Shown piece by piece: positions 26,132 through 36,454 of a DNA stretch of 64,000 nucleotides. Numbering within the stretch: the stretch's first letter is position 1; each line of letters opens with the position of its first letter. The DNA lies in NCBI RefSeq assembly GCF_011759375.1, contig NZ_JAARML010000002.1, positions 2,046,001 to 2,110,000 on the forward strand. The letters run 5' to 3'. Below the pieces are notes generated by a model. The model was not told the DNA's origin, ran no database searches, and was given only the letters and a program-made list of their open reading frames with translations. This DNA comes from Paraflavitalea devenefica (GTDB lineage: Bacteria; Bacteroidota; Bacteroidia; Chitinophagales; Chitinophagaceae). The position numbers and the translations under genes are program-made.

Positions 26132-29100
26132 CCACAGATGCTCCTTCTGCGGACAAAGATCCCTTTGTCCGTGCTCCAACTCCTTTTACTTTTTTTACTA
26201 TCACCTTTTTTTTCACAGGCACAACTGAAAACGATTTCAGGTACGGTAAAAGACGAAACCGGCGCTCCCTTGCCCTCCATATCTGTAATGGTGCAGGGCT
26301 CGAACAAGGGTGCTGCGACAGATGAAAATGGAAAGTTTTCCATTAGTGCAGCGCAAGGCGCCACCATTGTTTTTTCTTCTACCATTCATGAAACGGTTAC
26401 CATTACCGTGGATGATCGTAGTGAATACAACATTACGCTGAACCGGAAAGCCATTTCCATGGCCGATGTGGTGGTGGTAGGCTATGGCCGGCAACGGAAG
26501 GTAAACCTGGTGGGTGCAGTATCTACAGTGACTGTAGATGAAAAGATCACCGGCCGGGCAGTGCCCAACGTTTCGGCAGGATTGAGTGGACTGGTGCCGG
26601 GCCTGGCAGCCACCCAGTCTACCGGTATGGCCGGCCGCAACGGAGCCGAATTGATCATTCGCGGCCTGGGTACCGTCAACAACAGTAGTCCGCTCGTGGT
26701 GGTGGATGGTATGCCTGATGTGGACATTAACCGGGTTAACGTGAACGACATTGAATCCATTTCCATCCTGAAGGATGCTACTTCCGCTTCGGTGTATGGA
26801 TCAAGGGCTGCGAATGGTGTAATATTGATCACCACCAAATCGGGCAAAGGCGCTAAAAGGACCGCTATCAACTTTGTCAGCAACATGGCGCTGAATAAGC
26901 CGGTAAAAGCGTATGACTTCATGGCCGATTACCCGCGGGCATTGACGCTTCAACGGCAACGGACTGCTGTCAACACACTGCCCGGCAACCAGCTTTTCAA
27001 ACTGGGTACCATTGATCAGTGGATGGCGCTGGGCATGATTGATCCATTGCGTTATCCCAATACCGACTGGTGGGATGTTATTACCCGCGACGGGGCTTTC
27101 CAGAACTATAACCTGTCGGCATCCGGTGGTGGCGATAAATCGAACTTTTTTGTTTCTGTAGGCATGCGCGAAGAGCAGGGCCTGCAGATCAACAATGATT
27201 ATAAACAATACAATGCCCGGTTCAACTTTGATTACAAAGTGAAGAACAACATGAATACGGGTGTTAAGTTCAATGGCAACTGGTCCAACTTAGTCTATGC
27301 GCTGGAAGAAGGATTTACTGATTCAGATCCCGCCAATACAGCGGGCACTGACATGCAGTATGCCATTGCCGGCATTACACCTTATGATCCTGTCTCCAAC
27401 AGGTTTGGCGGGGTAATGGCTTATGGTGAAGACCCACAGGCCTACAATCCCTATACGGTATATGTGAATATGCTTAACCGGCAAAACCGGCAGGAGGCCA
27501 ATGCGATGATGTATTGGGACTGGACGCCCATTAAAGGATTAACAGCTACTATTGATTATTCGCTGAACTATTATAACCAGTTTAGCTGGCGGGCCGATAT
27601 GCCCAACCAGGCTTTTAACTTTCAAACCAACAGCTTTGGCAGCCGCGTATATGCAGGGCCCAATGCGGCGGTAACGAACAATACTTTTACCGGGTATAAG
27701 ACCATGCTGAACGGCCGGTTGAATTACCACACCAACATCGGCGCCAATCATGATATCAGCGCGCTGTTTGTATACAGTGAAGAGTTCTGGTACGACCGCT
27801 TCCAGGGCGGTTCCAGGAATGACCGGCTCAACCCATTGCTTCATGAAATTGATGCGGCCCTCCCCAGTATCCAAACCACTGCCGGTAATTCCAGCCGGGA
27901 AGGGCTCCGCTCGTACATAGGCCGGGTGAACTATACTGCCTTCAATAAATACCTGCTGGAAGCCAACTTACGGGTAGATGGTTCTTCCAAATTCCTGAAG
28001 GGCAGCCAGTATGGTTCCTTTCCTTCTGTAGCGCTCGGCTGGCGTTTTACGGAAGAGGATTTCATTAACAATTTCACCGGTAGTTTCCTCAGCAATGGTA
28101 AGCTGCGGGTATCGTATGGAACATTGGGCAATAACAGCGGCGTAGGACGCTACGAGCAACAGATGACCCTGGGCGCCAATCACTATGTGACGAACAGTGA
28201 TGTGGTGCGTGGTTTGGTGAACAATAAATTGTTGAACCAGTTCCTGTCCTGGGAAGAGACCTCGGTGCTGAACGTCGGGCTGGAGTTGGGTTTCCTGGAT
28301 AACCGGTTAACGGCGGAGCTGGATTATTATGACCGGCTGACCACGGGTATGAATCGTCCTTCCGAGTTATCCATCCTGCTGGATGGTGCTTACAATGCAC
28401 CACGTACCAATATTGGCGACCTGCGCAACCGGGGTGTTGAAGCTACTATTTCCTGGAAGGACAAGGTAGGCAACTTTAGCTATGGCGTAACCCTGAATGC
28501 TTCTTACAACAGGACCAGGCTGGAGAAATGGAATGAGTTCCTCACCCGTGGCTACGTATTCCTGGATATGCCTTACCATTTCGTATATACGTATGAAGAC
28601 ATCGGCATCGCACAAACCTGGCAGGATATCTACAATGCCACACCACAGGGCGCATCGCCGGGTGATATCCTCCGCAAGGACTTGAATGGCGACGGACGTA
28701 TAGATGGGAATGATATGAAAGCCGATCAAAGTAGCCAGCGCGACCGGCCTACTACTTTTGCTTCCCTGAACGGCTATATCGCCTGGAAAGGTTTTGATAT
28801 CGGCTTCTTACTGCAAGCTTCTGCAGGCCGTAAGGATTACTGGATCAATGCTTTCAACAATACCAACTTCAGTGCTTCCCGCTATGCGGCTACCTGGAAC
28901 CATTGGTACAATCCGTGGACACTGGACAACAGGCAAGGCTTATGGCCACGCCTCGGTGGCAGTGGCAATAACAGGGCAGAAACTACTTTCTGGCTGGACA
29001 ACATGAATTTCATGCGGTTAAAAAACCTGCAGATCGGTTACTCCGTACCCGGCAACCTGTTGCGCAAAGTACACCTCAACAGTTTGCGGATAGCAGGCTC

Positions 29101-29221
29101 CGCTGAAAACCTGGCTACCGTAACCAATTACAGAGGCCTTGATCCTGAAAAGGCAGGTTCTGCCAATAACATGTATCCGCTTGTAAAATCCTATTCATTG
29201 TCTGTTCAACTGGGTTTCTAA
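26129..29221 (+). CDS. SusC/RagA-type TonB-linked outer-membrane transporter
   Basis: The 1030-residue protein is an outer-membrane beta-barrel that imports oligosaccharides with SusD and TonB energy. It has a signal peptide ending SQAQ and a CarboxypepD_reg-like domain (about 32-110; SGTVKDETGAPLPSISVMV). The plug domain contains VVVGYGRQRKVNLVGAV, and the barrel follows to a C-terminal Phe (SVQLGF). ATG 26138 is a possible start three codons on. SusD follows after 11 bp. Control through the AAACG sites is suggested by position. Confidence 0.97.
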   Translation: MPQMLLLRTKIPLSVLQLLLLFLLSPFFSQAQLKTISGTVKDETGAPLPSISVMVQGSNKGAATDENGKFSISAAQGATIVFSSTIHETVTITVDDRSEYNITLNRKAISMADVVVVGYGRQRKVNLVGAVSTVTVDEKITGRAVPNVSAGLSGLVPGLAATQSTGMAGRNGAELIIRGLGTVNNSSPLVVVDGMPDVDINRVNVNDIESISILKDATSASVYGSRAANGVILITTKSGKGAKRTAINFVSNMALNKPVKAYDFMADYPRALTLQRQRTAVNTLPGNQLFKLGTIDQWMALGMIDPLRYPNTDWWDVITRDGAFQNYNLSASGGGDKSNFFVSVGMREEQGLQINNDYKQYNARFNFDYKVKNNMNTGVKFNGNWSNLVYALEEGFTDSDPANTAGTDMQYAIAGITPYDPVSNRFGGVMAYGEDPQAYNPYTVYVNMLNRQNRQEANAMMYWDWTPIKGLTATIDYSLNYYNQFSWRADMPNQAFNFQTNSFGSRVYAGPNAAVTNNTFTGYKTMLNGRLNYHTNIGANHDISALFVYSEEFWYDRFQGGSRNDRLNPLLHEIDAALPSIQTTAGNSSREGLRSYIGRVNYTAFNKYLLEANLRVDGSSKFLKGSQYGSFPSVALGWRFTEEDFINNFTGSFLSNGKLRVSYGTLGNNSGVGRYEQQMTLGANHYVTNSDVVRGLVNNKLLNQFLSWEETSVLNVGLELGFLDNRLTAELDYYDRLTTGMNRPSELSILLDGAYNAPRTNIGDLRNRGVEATISWKDKVGNFSYGVTLNASYNRTRLEKWNEFLTRGYVFLDMPYHFVYTYEDIGIAQTWQDIYNATPQGASPGDILRKDLNGDGRIDGNDMKADQSSQRDRPTTFASLNGYIAWKGFDIGFLLQASAGRKDYWINAFNNTNFSASRYAATWNHWYNPWTLDNRQGLWPRLGGSGNNRAETTFWLDNMNFMRLKNLQIGYSVPGNLLRKVHLNSLRIAGSAENLATVTNYRGLDPEKAGSANNMYPLVKSYSLSVQLGF

Positions 29222-29232
29222 ACTGCTGTAAT

Positions 29233-31095
29233 ATGAAAAAGATAACATTTCGATCTATAATAACGACCATACTTATACTATCCGGTACAGCGATGCTGTT
29301 GCCCGGCTGCCGGAAAGACCTGCTCGACCAGGCATCTACCACGCAGGTGCTGGGTATAGAATTCTGGCAATCAGAAAGTGATGCCATGGTGGCGCTGATG
29401 GGGGCCTATGCGGCTGCCCGTCCCTGTTTTGACCGTGATTATTATTTTGATGGGCAGGGTGAATATGTGCGCGCCCGGGGTACCAGCACTACCAACGGTA
29501 ACTTAAGGCTGGGTGATGCGTATAATGGCGGCAACTATAATCCCTCCGGTTATGGCGGCAGCTTTGACAAAATGTACCGTTACCTGTATGGCGCTATCCA
29601 CCGTGCCAACTATGTGATTGATAATACTAAAAAGATGATGGAGTCGAATATTGGCAACCCGCAAAACCTGGAGGTGTTCATTGGTGAAGCCCGCCTGCTG
29701 CGTGGCCTGTGCTATTTCAAACTCATCAGCATGTGGGGCGATGTTCCCTACTTTACCAAAACGGTGAGCAGTGTAGCGGCAGAAGCGAACGCGGAAATGC
29801 TGAAACAGGTAAGGATACCTATCGGGCAGGTGAAAGATTCTATCCTCGGCGATATTACCTACGCTTTTGAAAAACTGCCGGCCAAAGCCGCCGCACTGGG
29901 CCGTTTTACCAAACCTGCTGCACTGGCGCTGCGGGGTAAAGTACAATTGTACTGGGCTTCCTGGAAAAAGAATGGCTGGCCCGAACTGGATGGCTTTACG
30001 CAGGATATATCGGCTGCCAATGCCGCTTATGCCGCTGCTGCCGCCGATTTCAAATCGGTGATCGATAATTACGGGCTCACTTTATACCAGGGTGGAGATC
30101 CCGGCCTGACCAGCGTCACAGGAAGTGCTGATACGCTGCCCAATTACTACCACCTGTTTACCCCCAAGGCCAATGGTAATCCTGAAATGATCATGGTATT
30201 TACCCATGGCGGCACGGGTTCAGGACAGGGCGAAGAGCTGATGCGCGATTTTGCCGGCCGCTCACATGAAGGATCGCAATGCTGGGTATCGCCCCGTTAT
30301 GAACTGGCCGACAGGTACCAGTTGCTGACCACGGGTGATTTTGGCACCAAGATGGTCCAGATGAACCCTACTACCAATCCCAATGCCAGGACTACCCTGA
30401 ACTCAGCCGTGAACCCGGCCACTTATGGTAACAAGGATTACCGGCTGAAGGCTACCATTCAGTGGGATTATGAAGTGAGTGTGGGCATGGTATCGCTGCA
30501 ATCAACCGGCTTGTGTCCGTTTATTTATCAGACCTGGGGCGCCAATATTACGCTGAATGGCATAAAATATATTACCTACAATACAGATGGTGTAAACTCT
30601 GGTTACGTGTTCCGCAAGTTTGTACGCAACTATGCAGGGCAGGGACGTAGCGATGGTGATTTTGCCTGGCCGGTAATACGCCTGGCCGATGTGTACCTGA
30701 TGTATGCCGAAGCTACCAATGAAGTGAGCGGCCCGCAGACCGATGCCATTGACTTAGTGAATAAGGTGCGTCGTCGCGGCAACCTGCCGCCGTTGGCTGC
30801 GGGAAAAACCGATACCAAAGAAAATTTCTTCAGCGCCATTGAACAGGAGCGCATCGTAGAACTGGTAGGCGAGGGGCAGCGTTCTTTTGATATCCGGCGC
30901 TGGAGAGCCATTGTAAGAATATGGGGCGGACCGGGAACAGCAGGTGTATGGCGCCGTGATACCTGGGGTGCTGACAAGGACCGGTATTACCAGAATGCTT
31001 CCGACAGGACCTACGAGCAGAATTATATTTTCAGGATACCTCCTTCTGAGCGTGACCTGAATCCTAACCTCACCCAGAATGCTCCATGGAGATAA
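29233..31095 (+). CDS. SusD/RagB-type glycan-binding lipoprotein
   Basis: The 620-residue protein has a lipoprotein signal with Cys in LPGCRKD. SusD features include SEARLLRGLCYFKL-like GEARLLRGLCYFKLISMWGD, LPAKAAALGRFTKPAALALRGKVQLY, and the C-terminal ERIVELVGEGQRSFDIRRW with YIFRIPPSERDLNPNL. SusD caps the SusC barrel and binds glycan before import. The pair is the core of a polysaccharide utilisation locus. Confidence 0.96.
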   Translation: MKKITFRSIITTILILSGTAMLLPGCRKDLLDQASTTQVLGIEFWQSESDAMVALMGAYAAARPCFDRDYYFDGQGEYVRARGTSTTNGNLRLGDAYNGGNYNPSGYGGSFDKMYRYLYGAIHRANYVIDNTKKMMESNIGNPQNLEVFIGEARLLRGLCYFKLISMWGDVPYFTKTVSSVAAEANAEMLKQVRIPIGQVKDSILGDITYAFEKLPAKAAALGRFTKPAALALRGKVQLYWASWKKNGWPELDGFTQDISAANAAYAAAAADFKSVIDNYGLTLYQGGDPGLTSVTGSADTLPNYYHLFTPKANGNPEMIMVFTHGGTGSGQGEELMRDFAGRSHEGSQCWVSPRYELADRYQLLTTGDFGTKMVQMNPTTNPNARTTLNSAVNPATYGNKDYRLKATIQWDYEVSVGMVSLQSTGLCPFIYQTWGANITLNGIKYITYNTDGVNSGYVFRKFVRNYAGQGRSDGDFAWPVIRLADVYLMYAEATNEVSGPQTDAIDLVNKVRRRGNLPPLAAGKTDTKENFFSAIEQERIVELVGEGQRSFDIRRWRAIVRIWGGPGTAGVWRRDTWGADKDRYYQNASDRTYEQNYIFRIPPSERDLNPNLTQNAPWR

Positions 31096-31139
31096 GGGGA
31101 TGCCAACATTTCACATTTGAATAACTAAAGATTACAACA

Positions 31140-31547
31140 ATGAGAAAACATATCAATATAACAGGCGCGCTTTTACTGATGGCTTTTGTGTGGACAGCGT
31201 GTAAGAAAGATAATCCGATAGATGAGGATGGCTTATTGATCACCAGCCGGGCTGAATGTTATGTCAGCAGTTTTGAATTGCTGGGAACTGATTTTGTAAC
31301 CGTAAGAACAAAGACGGCCACCATTGATACAACAGCGAAAACTGTTTCGGTAACCGTGATGTTTGGAACAGACCTGAAGAACCTGTATCCACAATTTACC
31401 CTGGCGCAGGATTGTAAACTGGATCCAAAAATAACAGGAAGAACAGATTTTTCAGATCTGGCCAATCCGCGGGAATACACGGTGGTCTCCGGCAATCGCC
31501 AGGTCAGGAAAACCTATAAAGTATTGATCACTGTTCAACCGCGTTAA
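31140..31547 (+). CDS. Small lipoprotein of the SusC/D operon (DUF5018-like fold)
   Basis: The 135-residue protein has a lipoprotein signal with Cys in VWTACKKD. The mature domain is beta-rich: VTVMFGTDLKNLYPQFTLAQDCKLDP and a C-terminal YKVLITVQ strand. This resembles the Ig-like cadherin-type repeats of DUF5018/DUF1735 surface lipoproteins that accompany SusCD. It starts 44 bp after susD and is probably a surface glycan-binding accessory. The substrate is unknown. Confidence 0.7.
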   Translation: MRKHINITGALLLMAFVWTACKKDNPIDEDGLLITSRAECYVSSFELLGTDFVTVRTKTATIDTTAKTVSVTVMFGTDLKNLYPQFTLAQDCKLDPKITGRTDFSDLANPREYTVVSGNRQVRKTYKVLITVQPR

Positions 31548-31598
31548 GAGAACGATTGTCAGGGTGACAGATTAACTAATATTATTAAATCAGCAATC

Positions 31599-32591
31599 AT
31601 GAAACGTAATCCGATCTATATATATCCTCTTTCGCTACTGGCATGCCTGTTGTTGGTAATGACCAGTTGCGAGAAAAAAGATTATGTCCTGCCCACCGCC
31701 AAGGATGTATTGCAGAATGATGCCATCAAGCGTACGCTAGGCCCCAATATTGTGAATGATACCATTGAGTTTGTATATGCTATGGGTATCCTGCCCTCCA
31801 AAGGCAAACTGGTATCGGCCGAAGTGGAAGCTTCTATAGCAGGCGCTACCGGTACCTTCCTGGAACACCGGTCGTACTATACCAATACCAGTGGTGTGGA
31901 TGTACCTGTAGAGATAGGTAATCCTTCTGTGAATGATAAGACCAAAACGACTGTTACGTTTACCAAGGATACTTCCGCTGCCGCGTTGCGTTATACCTAT
32001 ATTGTGCCGGAGGAAGCACGCGGTAAAACGGTTTCTTTTACCTTCACTGCCCGCAGCAGCAATGGCGAAACGGTTAATTACAAGCTGGGACCTTACAATG
32101 TTTCCAAAATGGACATCAAGCACCGGCTTACCGTATCCAATGCCAACAACGCGTATATTTCCATTGAAGATATGGCGGTGTATAATGATGCAGGCGCTGC
32201 TGCCAATGCCAATAAAATTGACCTGGTATACCTGTACCGCACGTACACCACCAGCACCTTCACCCATGCGTTGGTAGCGCCCGCGGCCGATCCGCAATAC
32301 CTGCCGGATATTACCTTGCCTGCCGGCGTTAACAGGAATACCAAAATTCAGCGGGCATTTAACCTGCAGGATTATGACCTGGCATTCCTGCAATTTGGTA
32401 TTTATATTGATGACAGGGACTTCCAGGAACTTGATCTTACCAATGCACCCAACTATGCCATTAACCTGAAGGCCGAAGCTGGTATATGGGTGGAAACAGC
32501 CGATAAGAAGTATCGTGCGTATGTGTATGTCAACTCCATCAACAATGGCGCTAAAAGCGCTGTGATCAGTATCAAGCGTTATGCGCTGTAA
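31599..32591 (+). CDS. Surface lipoprotein of the SusC/D operon (DUF4466-like)
   Basis: The 330-residue protein has a lipoprotein signal with Cys in VMTSCEKKD. It appears to be two beta-sandwich parts (about 30-170 and 175-330), the second with the segment DRDFQELDLTNAPNYAINLK. The layout fits DUF4466-type lipoproteins that sit in SusCD operons near heparinase-like genes. It is the last gene of the operon and is followed by a clear terminator. Confidence 0.65.
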   Translation: MKRNPIYIYPLSLLACLLLVMTSCEKKDYVLPTAKDVLQNDAIKRTLGPNIVNDTIEFVYAMGILPSKGKLVSAEVEASIAGATGTFLEHRSYYTNTSGVDVPVEIGNPSVNDKTKTTVTFTKDTSAAALRYTYIVPEEARGKTVSFTFTARSSNGETVNYKLGPYNVSKMDIKHRLTVSNANNAYISIEDMAVYNDAGAAANANKIDLVYLYRTYTTSTFTHALVAPAADPQYLPDITLPAGVNRNTKIQRAFNLQDYDLAFLQFGIYIDDRDFQELDLTNAPNYAINLKAEAGIWVETADKKYRAYVYVNSINNGAKSAVISIKRYAL

Positions 32592-32634
32592 AAAATAGAA
32601 AGAGCGAGCAGTTTTGGTTATTGTATAGCAGAAA

Positions 32635-32668
32635 GGCAGGTCCTCCCCGGAGGGCCTGTTCTTTTTTT
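32635..32668 (+). terminator. Terminator of the SusC/SusD operon
   Basis: CAGGTCCTCC pairs with GGAGGGCCTG (one T-G pair) around a CC loop, followed by TTC and seven T. Confidence 0.85.
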
Positions 32669-32886
32669 GATCCCAGGACAAGTTATTGGTCGATAGATCT
32701 TGCCTTTTCACATAATTAACTGGTACATTGGTAAAGAAAGACCGTGATTTGCCCAACGCATTGGCTGCTTATCCAGTATATAGCCCGTATAGTGCCAGGA
32801 AAGCATCCTGCTTTTCCGATATCCCTGTTGAATGGTCCCGGCAACTCATTTTCACCGTATAGCCTGCTCTTAATATGTACCGGTCT

Positions 32887-35352
32887 ATGAAACGTAAACT
32901 GATGAGGCATTTATTGTTGTGTAGTATGCTGTTAGCGGTAACAGCGGCAACGCTGCCCGTACTGGCCCAATCCCAGGCTTGCCCTGTGAATATTAATTTT
33001 GCCACCGGCGATCTTACCAATTGGTCTGCCAGCACCGGCCTGGTAAACAGGGCTTCCCAAAGCTACCCGTTTCCTAATACCGGCGTGACCACGATTCCCG
33101 AATACAATATTTCCATGACCGGCATCCAGGTCAATACCAGTTCATCTGCTGATCCGTTTGGCGGTTTTCCCTCCATTCCCACGATCAATGGTCATGCTTA
33201 TGGCTATTCCATCAAGCTGGGGTCTACTGCTACTTCCTACGACCTGGGCGCCGGCAATAATCCCGGTGGCTTTACGCGCGCTGTTACTTATACGATCCAG
33301 GTACCTGCCGGCCCTGTTTCGGAACCTTATACGATGACCTATGCGTATGCCCTGGTGCTGGAAAACGGTACCCACAATTCCAATGAACAACCTTTGTTCA
33401 AGGCTACGCTGAACACACCCGACAGCATTATTACCTGTGCTTCGCCCGGATATTACCTGCCCACTTTCAATGATGCCGGTCAAGGCGGTGGCGGCGGCGG
33501 GGGAGGAGGAGGCAGTTCCACCGGCGCTACGCTGGACTCGGCTGCTGCCCTGGCGCAGGGCTTTACCAACAGTCCGGTACCGTTCTATTCGCATTCCGGG
33601 CAAGGGGGCGAGGGCAGGTGGCTATATGATGTATGGACGAAGGGCTGGACAGAAGTGACCTTTGATCTGTCGGCCTACCGGGGCAAACAGGTCACCCTTA
33701 CTTTCGAGGCCGATAATTGCAATCCGGGGGCGCATTTTGCTTATGCCTATGTGGCGCTCCGCAACAGTTGTGCAGGACTGGAGATCAGCGGTCCGCAAAT
33801 GGCCTGTACCAACAGCACCTTTACCTATTCCATACCGGCGCTGGCCAATGCCACGTATAGCTGGACGGTGCCAGCCGGCTGGACGATCAATTCCGGCGCC
33901 AACAGCCATGCCATTACCGTGACAGCAGGCCCTGGCAGCGGTGATATTATTGCGCATGAAGTAAATGGCTGTGCCGATCTGCGTGATACCATAAAGGTTT
34001 CCAGCAAGCCGCCTACGGTGCCCGGTGCGGTGACCGGCGATAGCAGGGTATGTACCGGTGCCAACAATACGCTGCTCACACTGGGCGGGCAAAACGGGGA
34101 TGTGCTGAACTGGTTATCATCTACTGACGGTATTACCTGGACGCCTGTAGCCAATACATCACTTTCTTACACTGCACAAAATCTTACTGCCACTACACAA
34201 TTTGCCGTGGTGGTGCAGAATGGCAATACCTGCCGTGCCGATACCAGCACCAGCGCCCTGGTAACGGTTGACCCCAAAAGCGTTGGGGGCATTCTTAGCC
34301 CAGCCAACACCAGTTTTTGTACCGGGCAAACGGCGGATAATTTGCTCACCTTGAGCGGCTACACGGGCAGTGTAGTGAACTGGCAACGATCGGCCAATGG
34401 CAGCAACTGGAACAGTTTTATACCGACGTATACTCAGGCAGCTTATGCTGCGGGCGGACTTACGGCGGATGCTTATTTCCGCACCATTGTGAAAAGCGGT
34501 GTTTGTGAAGCCGATACCAGTGCGACGGCAACCATCCGGTATGTAAACGTGCCGTTTCCGGCCGCCACTTACGACCCGGACCAGGCTTCCATTTGCTATG
34601 GTGATTCCCTGCGGCTGAATGCTCCCATTACAATAGGCACCAGTTATACCTGGCGACCTGTTGCGACGCTGAGCAACCTGGGCGACGGCCGCATTACCAG
34701 CCTGCCGCTGACATTGCAGGCATTGGCCAAACCTTTATCCACTACCAATTATGTACTGACGGTATTGAATGCCGGTTGTCCCAATGCGCTCAACGATACC
34801 TTTAAAATACAAGTGGCTCCTCCCATTATTGTATCGGCGGGCAATGATACATCGATCGTATTTGGTCAGCCATTGCAACTACAGGCCACCGTAAATGTGG
34901 AGACGGCCAATATTTTTACCTGGACACCTGCTACCGGACTTAACTACACGAATATTCCTAACCCGGTGGCCATACTGGGTCAAAATGCGCAATCCATTGA
35001 ATACACGGTGAAGGCTGCCAATGCCGCCGGCTGTTACGGTACAGATGCCATCAAGGTAAAATTGTTCCGTACGCTTCCCGATATTTTTGTACCCAATGCT
35101 TTTTCGCCCAACGGCGATCGAAGAAATGACGTCGTTTACCCGGTTTGTGTGGGCATAACAAGGCTGGATTACTTCAGGATATATAACCGCTGGGGGCAAC
35201 TGATCTTCAGCACCACTACCATTAATAAAGGTTGGGACGGCACCCTGGGAGGCGTGCAGCAATCATCGGGCACCTTTGTATACATGGTGCAGGGTGTAGA
35301 CATTACAGGCCGGGTGATCACCAAAAAGGGAGCGCTGCAACTGGTCCGCTGA
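32887..35352 (+). CDS. Large secreted adhesin-like protein with T9SS type B (gliding-motility CTD) sorting domain
   Basis: The 821-residue protein has a signal peptide ending VLAQ. A lectin-like N-terminal region (about 30-310) contains a run of ten glycines encoded by GGN codons (near 33483-33512). Ig/PKD-like domains follow (GPQMACTNSTFTYSIPAL and repeated xxTCRADTST units). The C-terminus, DIFVPNAFSPNGDRRNDV, YFRIYNRWGQLIF, WDGT and GTFVYMVQG, is the gliding-motility-associated T9SS type B domain. Such proteins are exported by T9SS and may act in adhesion. ATG 32875 is an alternative start. It is not obviously in the SusCD operon because a terminator intervenes. Confidence 0.85.
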   Translation: MKRKLMRHLLLCSMLLAVTAATLPVLAQSQACPVNINFATGDLTNWSASTGLVNRASQSYPFPNTGVTTIPEYNISMTGIQVNTSSSADPFGGFPSIPTINGHAYGYSIKLGSTATSYDLGAGNNPGGFTRAVTYTIQVPAGPVSEPYTMTYAYALVLENGTHNSNEQPLFKATLNTPDSIITCASPGYYLPTFNDAGQGGGGGGGGGGSSTGATLDSAAALAQGFTNSPVPFYSHSGQGGEGRWLYDVWTKGWTEVTFDLSAYRGKQVTLTFEADNCNPGAHFAYAYVALRNSCAGLEISGPQMACTNSTFTYSIPALANATYSWTVPAGWTINSGANSHAITVTAGPGSGDIIAHEVNGCADLRDTIKVSSKPPTVPGAVTGDSRVCTGANNTLLTLGGQNGDVLNWLSSTDGITWTPVANTSLSYTAQNLTATTQFAVVVQNGNTCRADTSTSALVTVDPKSVGGILSPANTSFCTGQTADNLLTLSGYTGSVVNWQRSANGSNWNSFIPTYTQAAYAAGGLTADAYFRTIVKSGVCEADTSATATIRYVNVPFPAATYDPDQASICYGDSLRLNAPITIGTSYTWRPVATLSNLGDGRITSLPLTLQALAKPLSTTNYVLTVLNAGCPNALNDTFKIQVAPPIIVSAGNDTSIVFGQPLQLQATVNVETANIFTWTPATGLNYTNIPNPVAILGQNAQSIEYTVKAANAAGCYGTDAIKVKLFRTLPDIFVPNAFSPNGDRRNDVVYPVCVGITRLDYFRIYNRWGQLIFSTTTINKGWDGTLGGVQQSSGTFVYMVQGVDITGRVITKKGALQLVR

Positions 35353-35397
35353 GGACTATTGACCGATGCTGCCAAGCAAAGCACGACAACCGTTTAT

Positions 35398-36180
35398 TTA
35401 TTTTTTAGTTTGCTGCAATAGCTGCATGGCTGCGGCATAACGTTTTCCCAGCTCTCTTGCCGAGGGTGTATCAAAATGAAGTTTGTCGCCTTTATCGGTG
35501 AGGTCCTTTGCCGAAACAACTGCTGTGCCGGACACCCGCTGTGGCAACTGATTGATCACAGGATTGATCAGGGTGGTCTTATTGAAGTGTCCAATCTCTC
35601 CGGCCACGAAGGGAAGGTAAGGCTGTTGAAGGTCCGCACGCAAGCGTTGGATGAGCGCAGTTAGCTTTTCAAGATAAACCTTGGCATGTGTGGAGTCGTT
35701 GTCCGACTCTCCCTGATGCCACAGTATCCCTTTCAATACCCCTTGCTGCATGGCAATCTGTGTGCGACGGATGGCATCGTCGTAAGGGTGGGCCACTTTC
35801 AGGTAGATGGCGCTTGGTTCCCATACGTTAACCGGTGAACCTCCCCATGCACAGGGGATCAATCCAATCCTGATCGCAGGATTACCGTTTAGCATCGTTT
35901 GGGCAAAGCTGATGGCCGGACCAACTCCTACAAAGGCGGGCTTATCGAAATGAACCGGATCGGTGGCCTGTACCCAATGATGGAGAGAGTCCAGCATGAG
36001 GATGCGTGGATCGTTCTGTTTACTTGCTGCGTCGAGTGGTCCCCTCCCTGCCATATTGGACTGGCCAATGAGCAGGTAAAGGTGGAAATTGCTGTCGGCC
36101 GGGGCTTGCGCTTGTAGGTATTGTGGGAACATAGATGAGGTTAATAACGGGAGAAAGGCAAATAAGTGGCGCAGGTTCAT
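35398..36180 (-). CDS. Secreted SASA/CE6-type carbohydrate acetylesterase
   Basis: The 260-residue protein has a signal peptide ending LQAQ and the sialate O-acetylesterase/CE6 fold. The nucleophile Ser is in IGQSNMAGRG (about residue 41). The oxyanion block is WHQGESDND. DKLHFDTPSARELGKRY near the end supplies the Asp-x-x-His type catalytic pair. Enzymes of the family remove acetyl groups from xylan or sialic acid. A copy of the last 60 bp of the gene occurs at 44885-44945. Confidence 0.9.
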   Translation of the reverse strand: MNLRHLFAFLPLLTSSMFPQYLQAQAPADSNFHLYLLIGQSNMAGRGPLDAASKQNDPRILMLDSLHHWVQATDPVHFDKPAFVGVGPAISFAQTMLNGNPAIRIGLIPCAWGGSPVNVWEPSAIYLKVAHPYDDAIRRTQIAMQQGVLKGILWHQGESDNDSTHAKVYLEKLTALIQRLRADLQQPYLPFVAGEIGHFNKTTLINPVINQLPQRVSGTAVVSAKDLTDKGDKLHFDTPSARELGKRYAAAMQLLQQTKK

Positions 36181-36454
36181 TCGTTACATTTTGGGCCTTT
36201 AAGGTAAATATAATTGGTGGACTTTTTTTCCTGCATTGCTCCGGCAGGTAACATATAACAGATAATTCAATGACCAACTGATAAATGAAATTTATGTCTT
36301 ATATGGCAAGCGGACTTATCGGTCAGGTCTTAACATTCATAATTAAGCGCGAAATGTTATCTTCGGCAGCAAAACAAAATCAACTTCCGGTACCAGCGCG
36401 ATGGAATGCTGCCTATTCTGCCGTCGCAAATACCGGTTCGTGGTACGCAACTTT

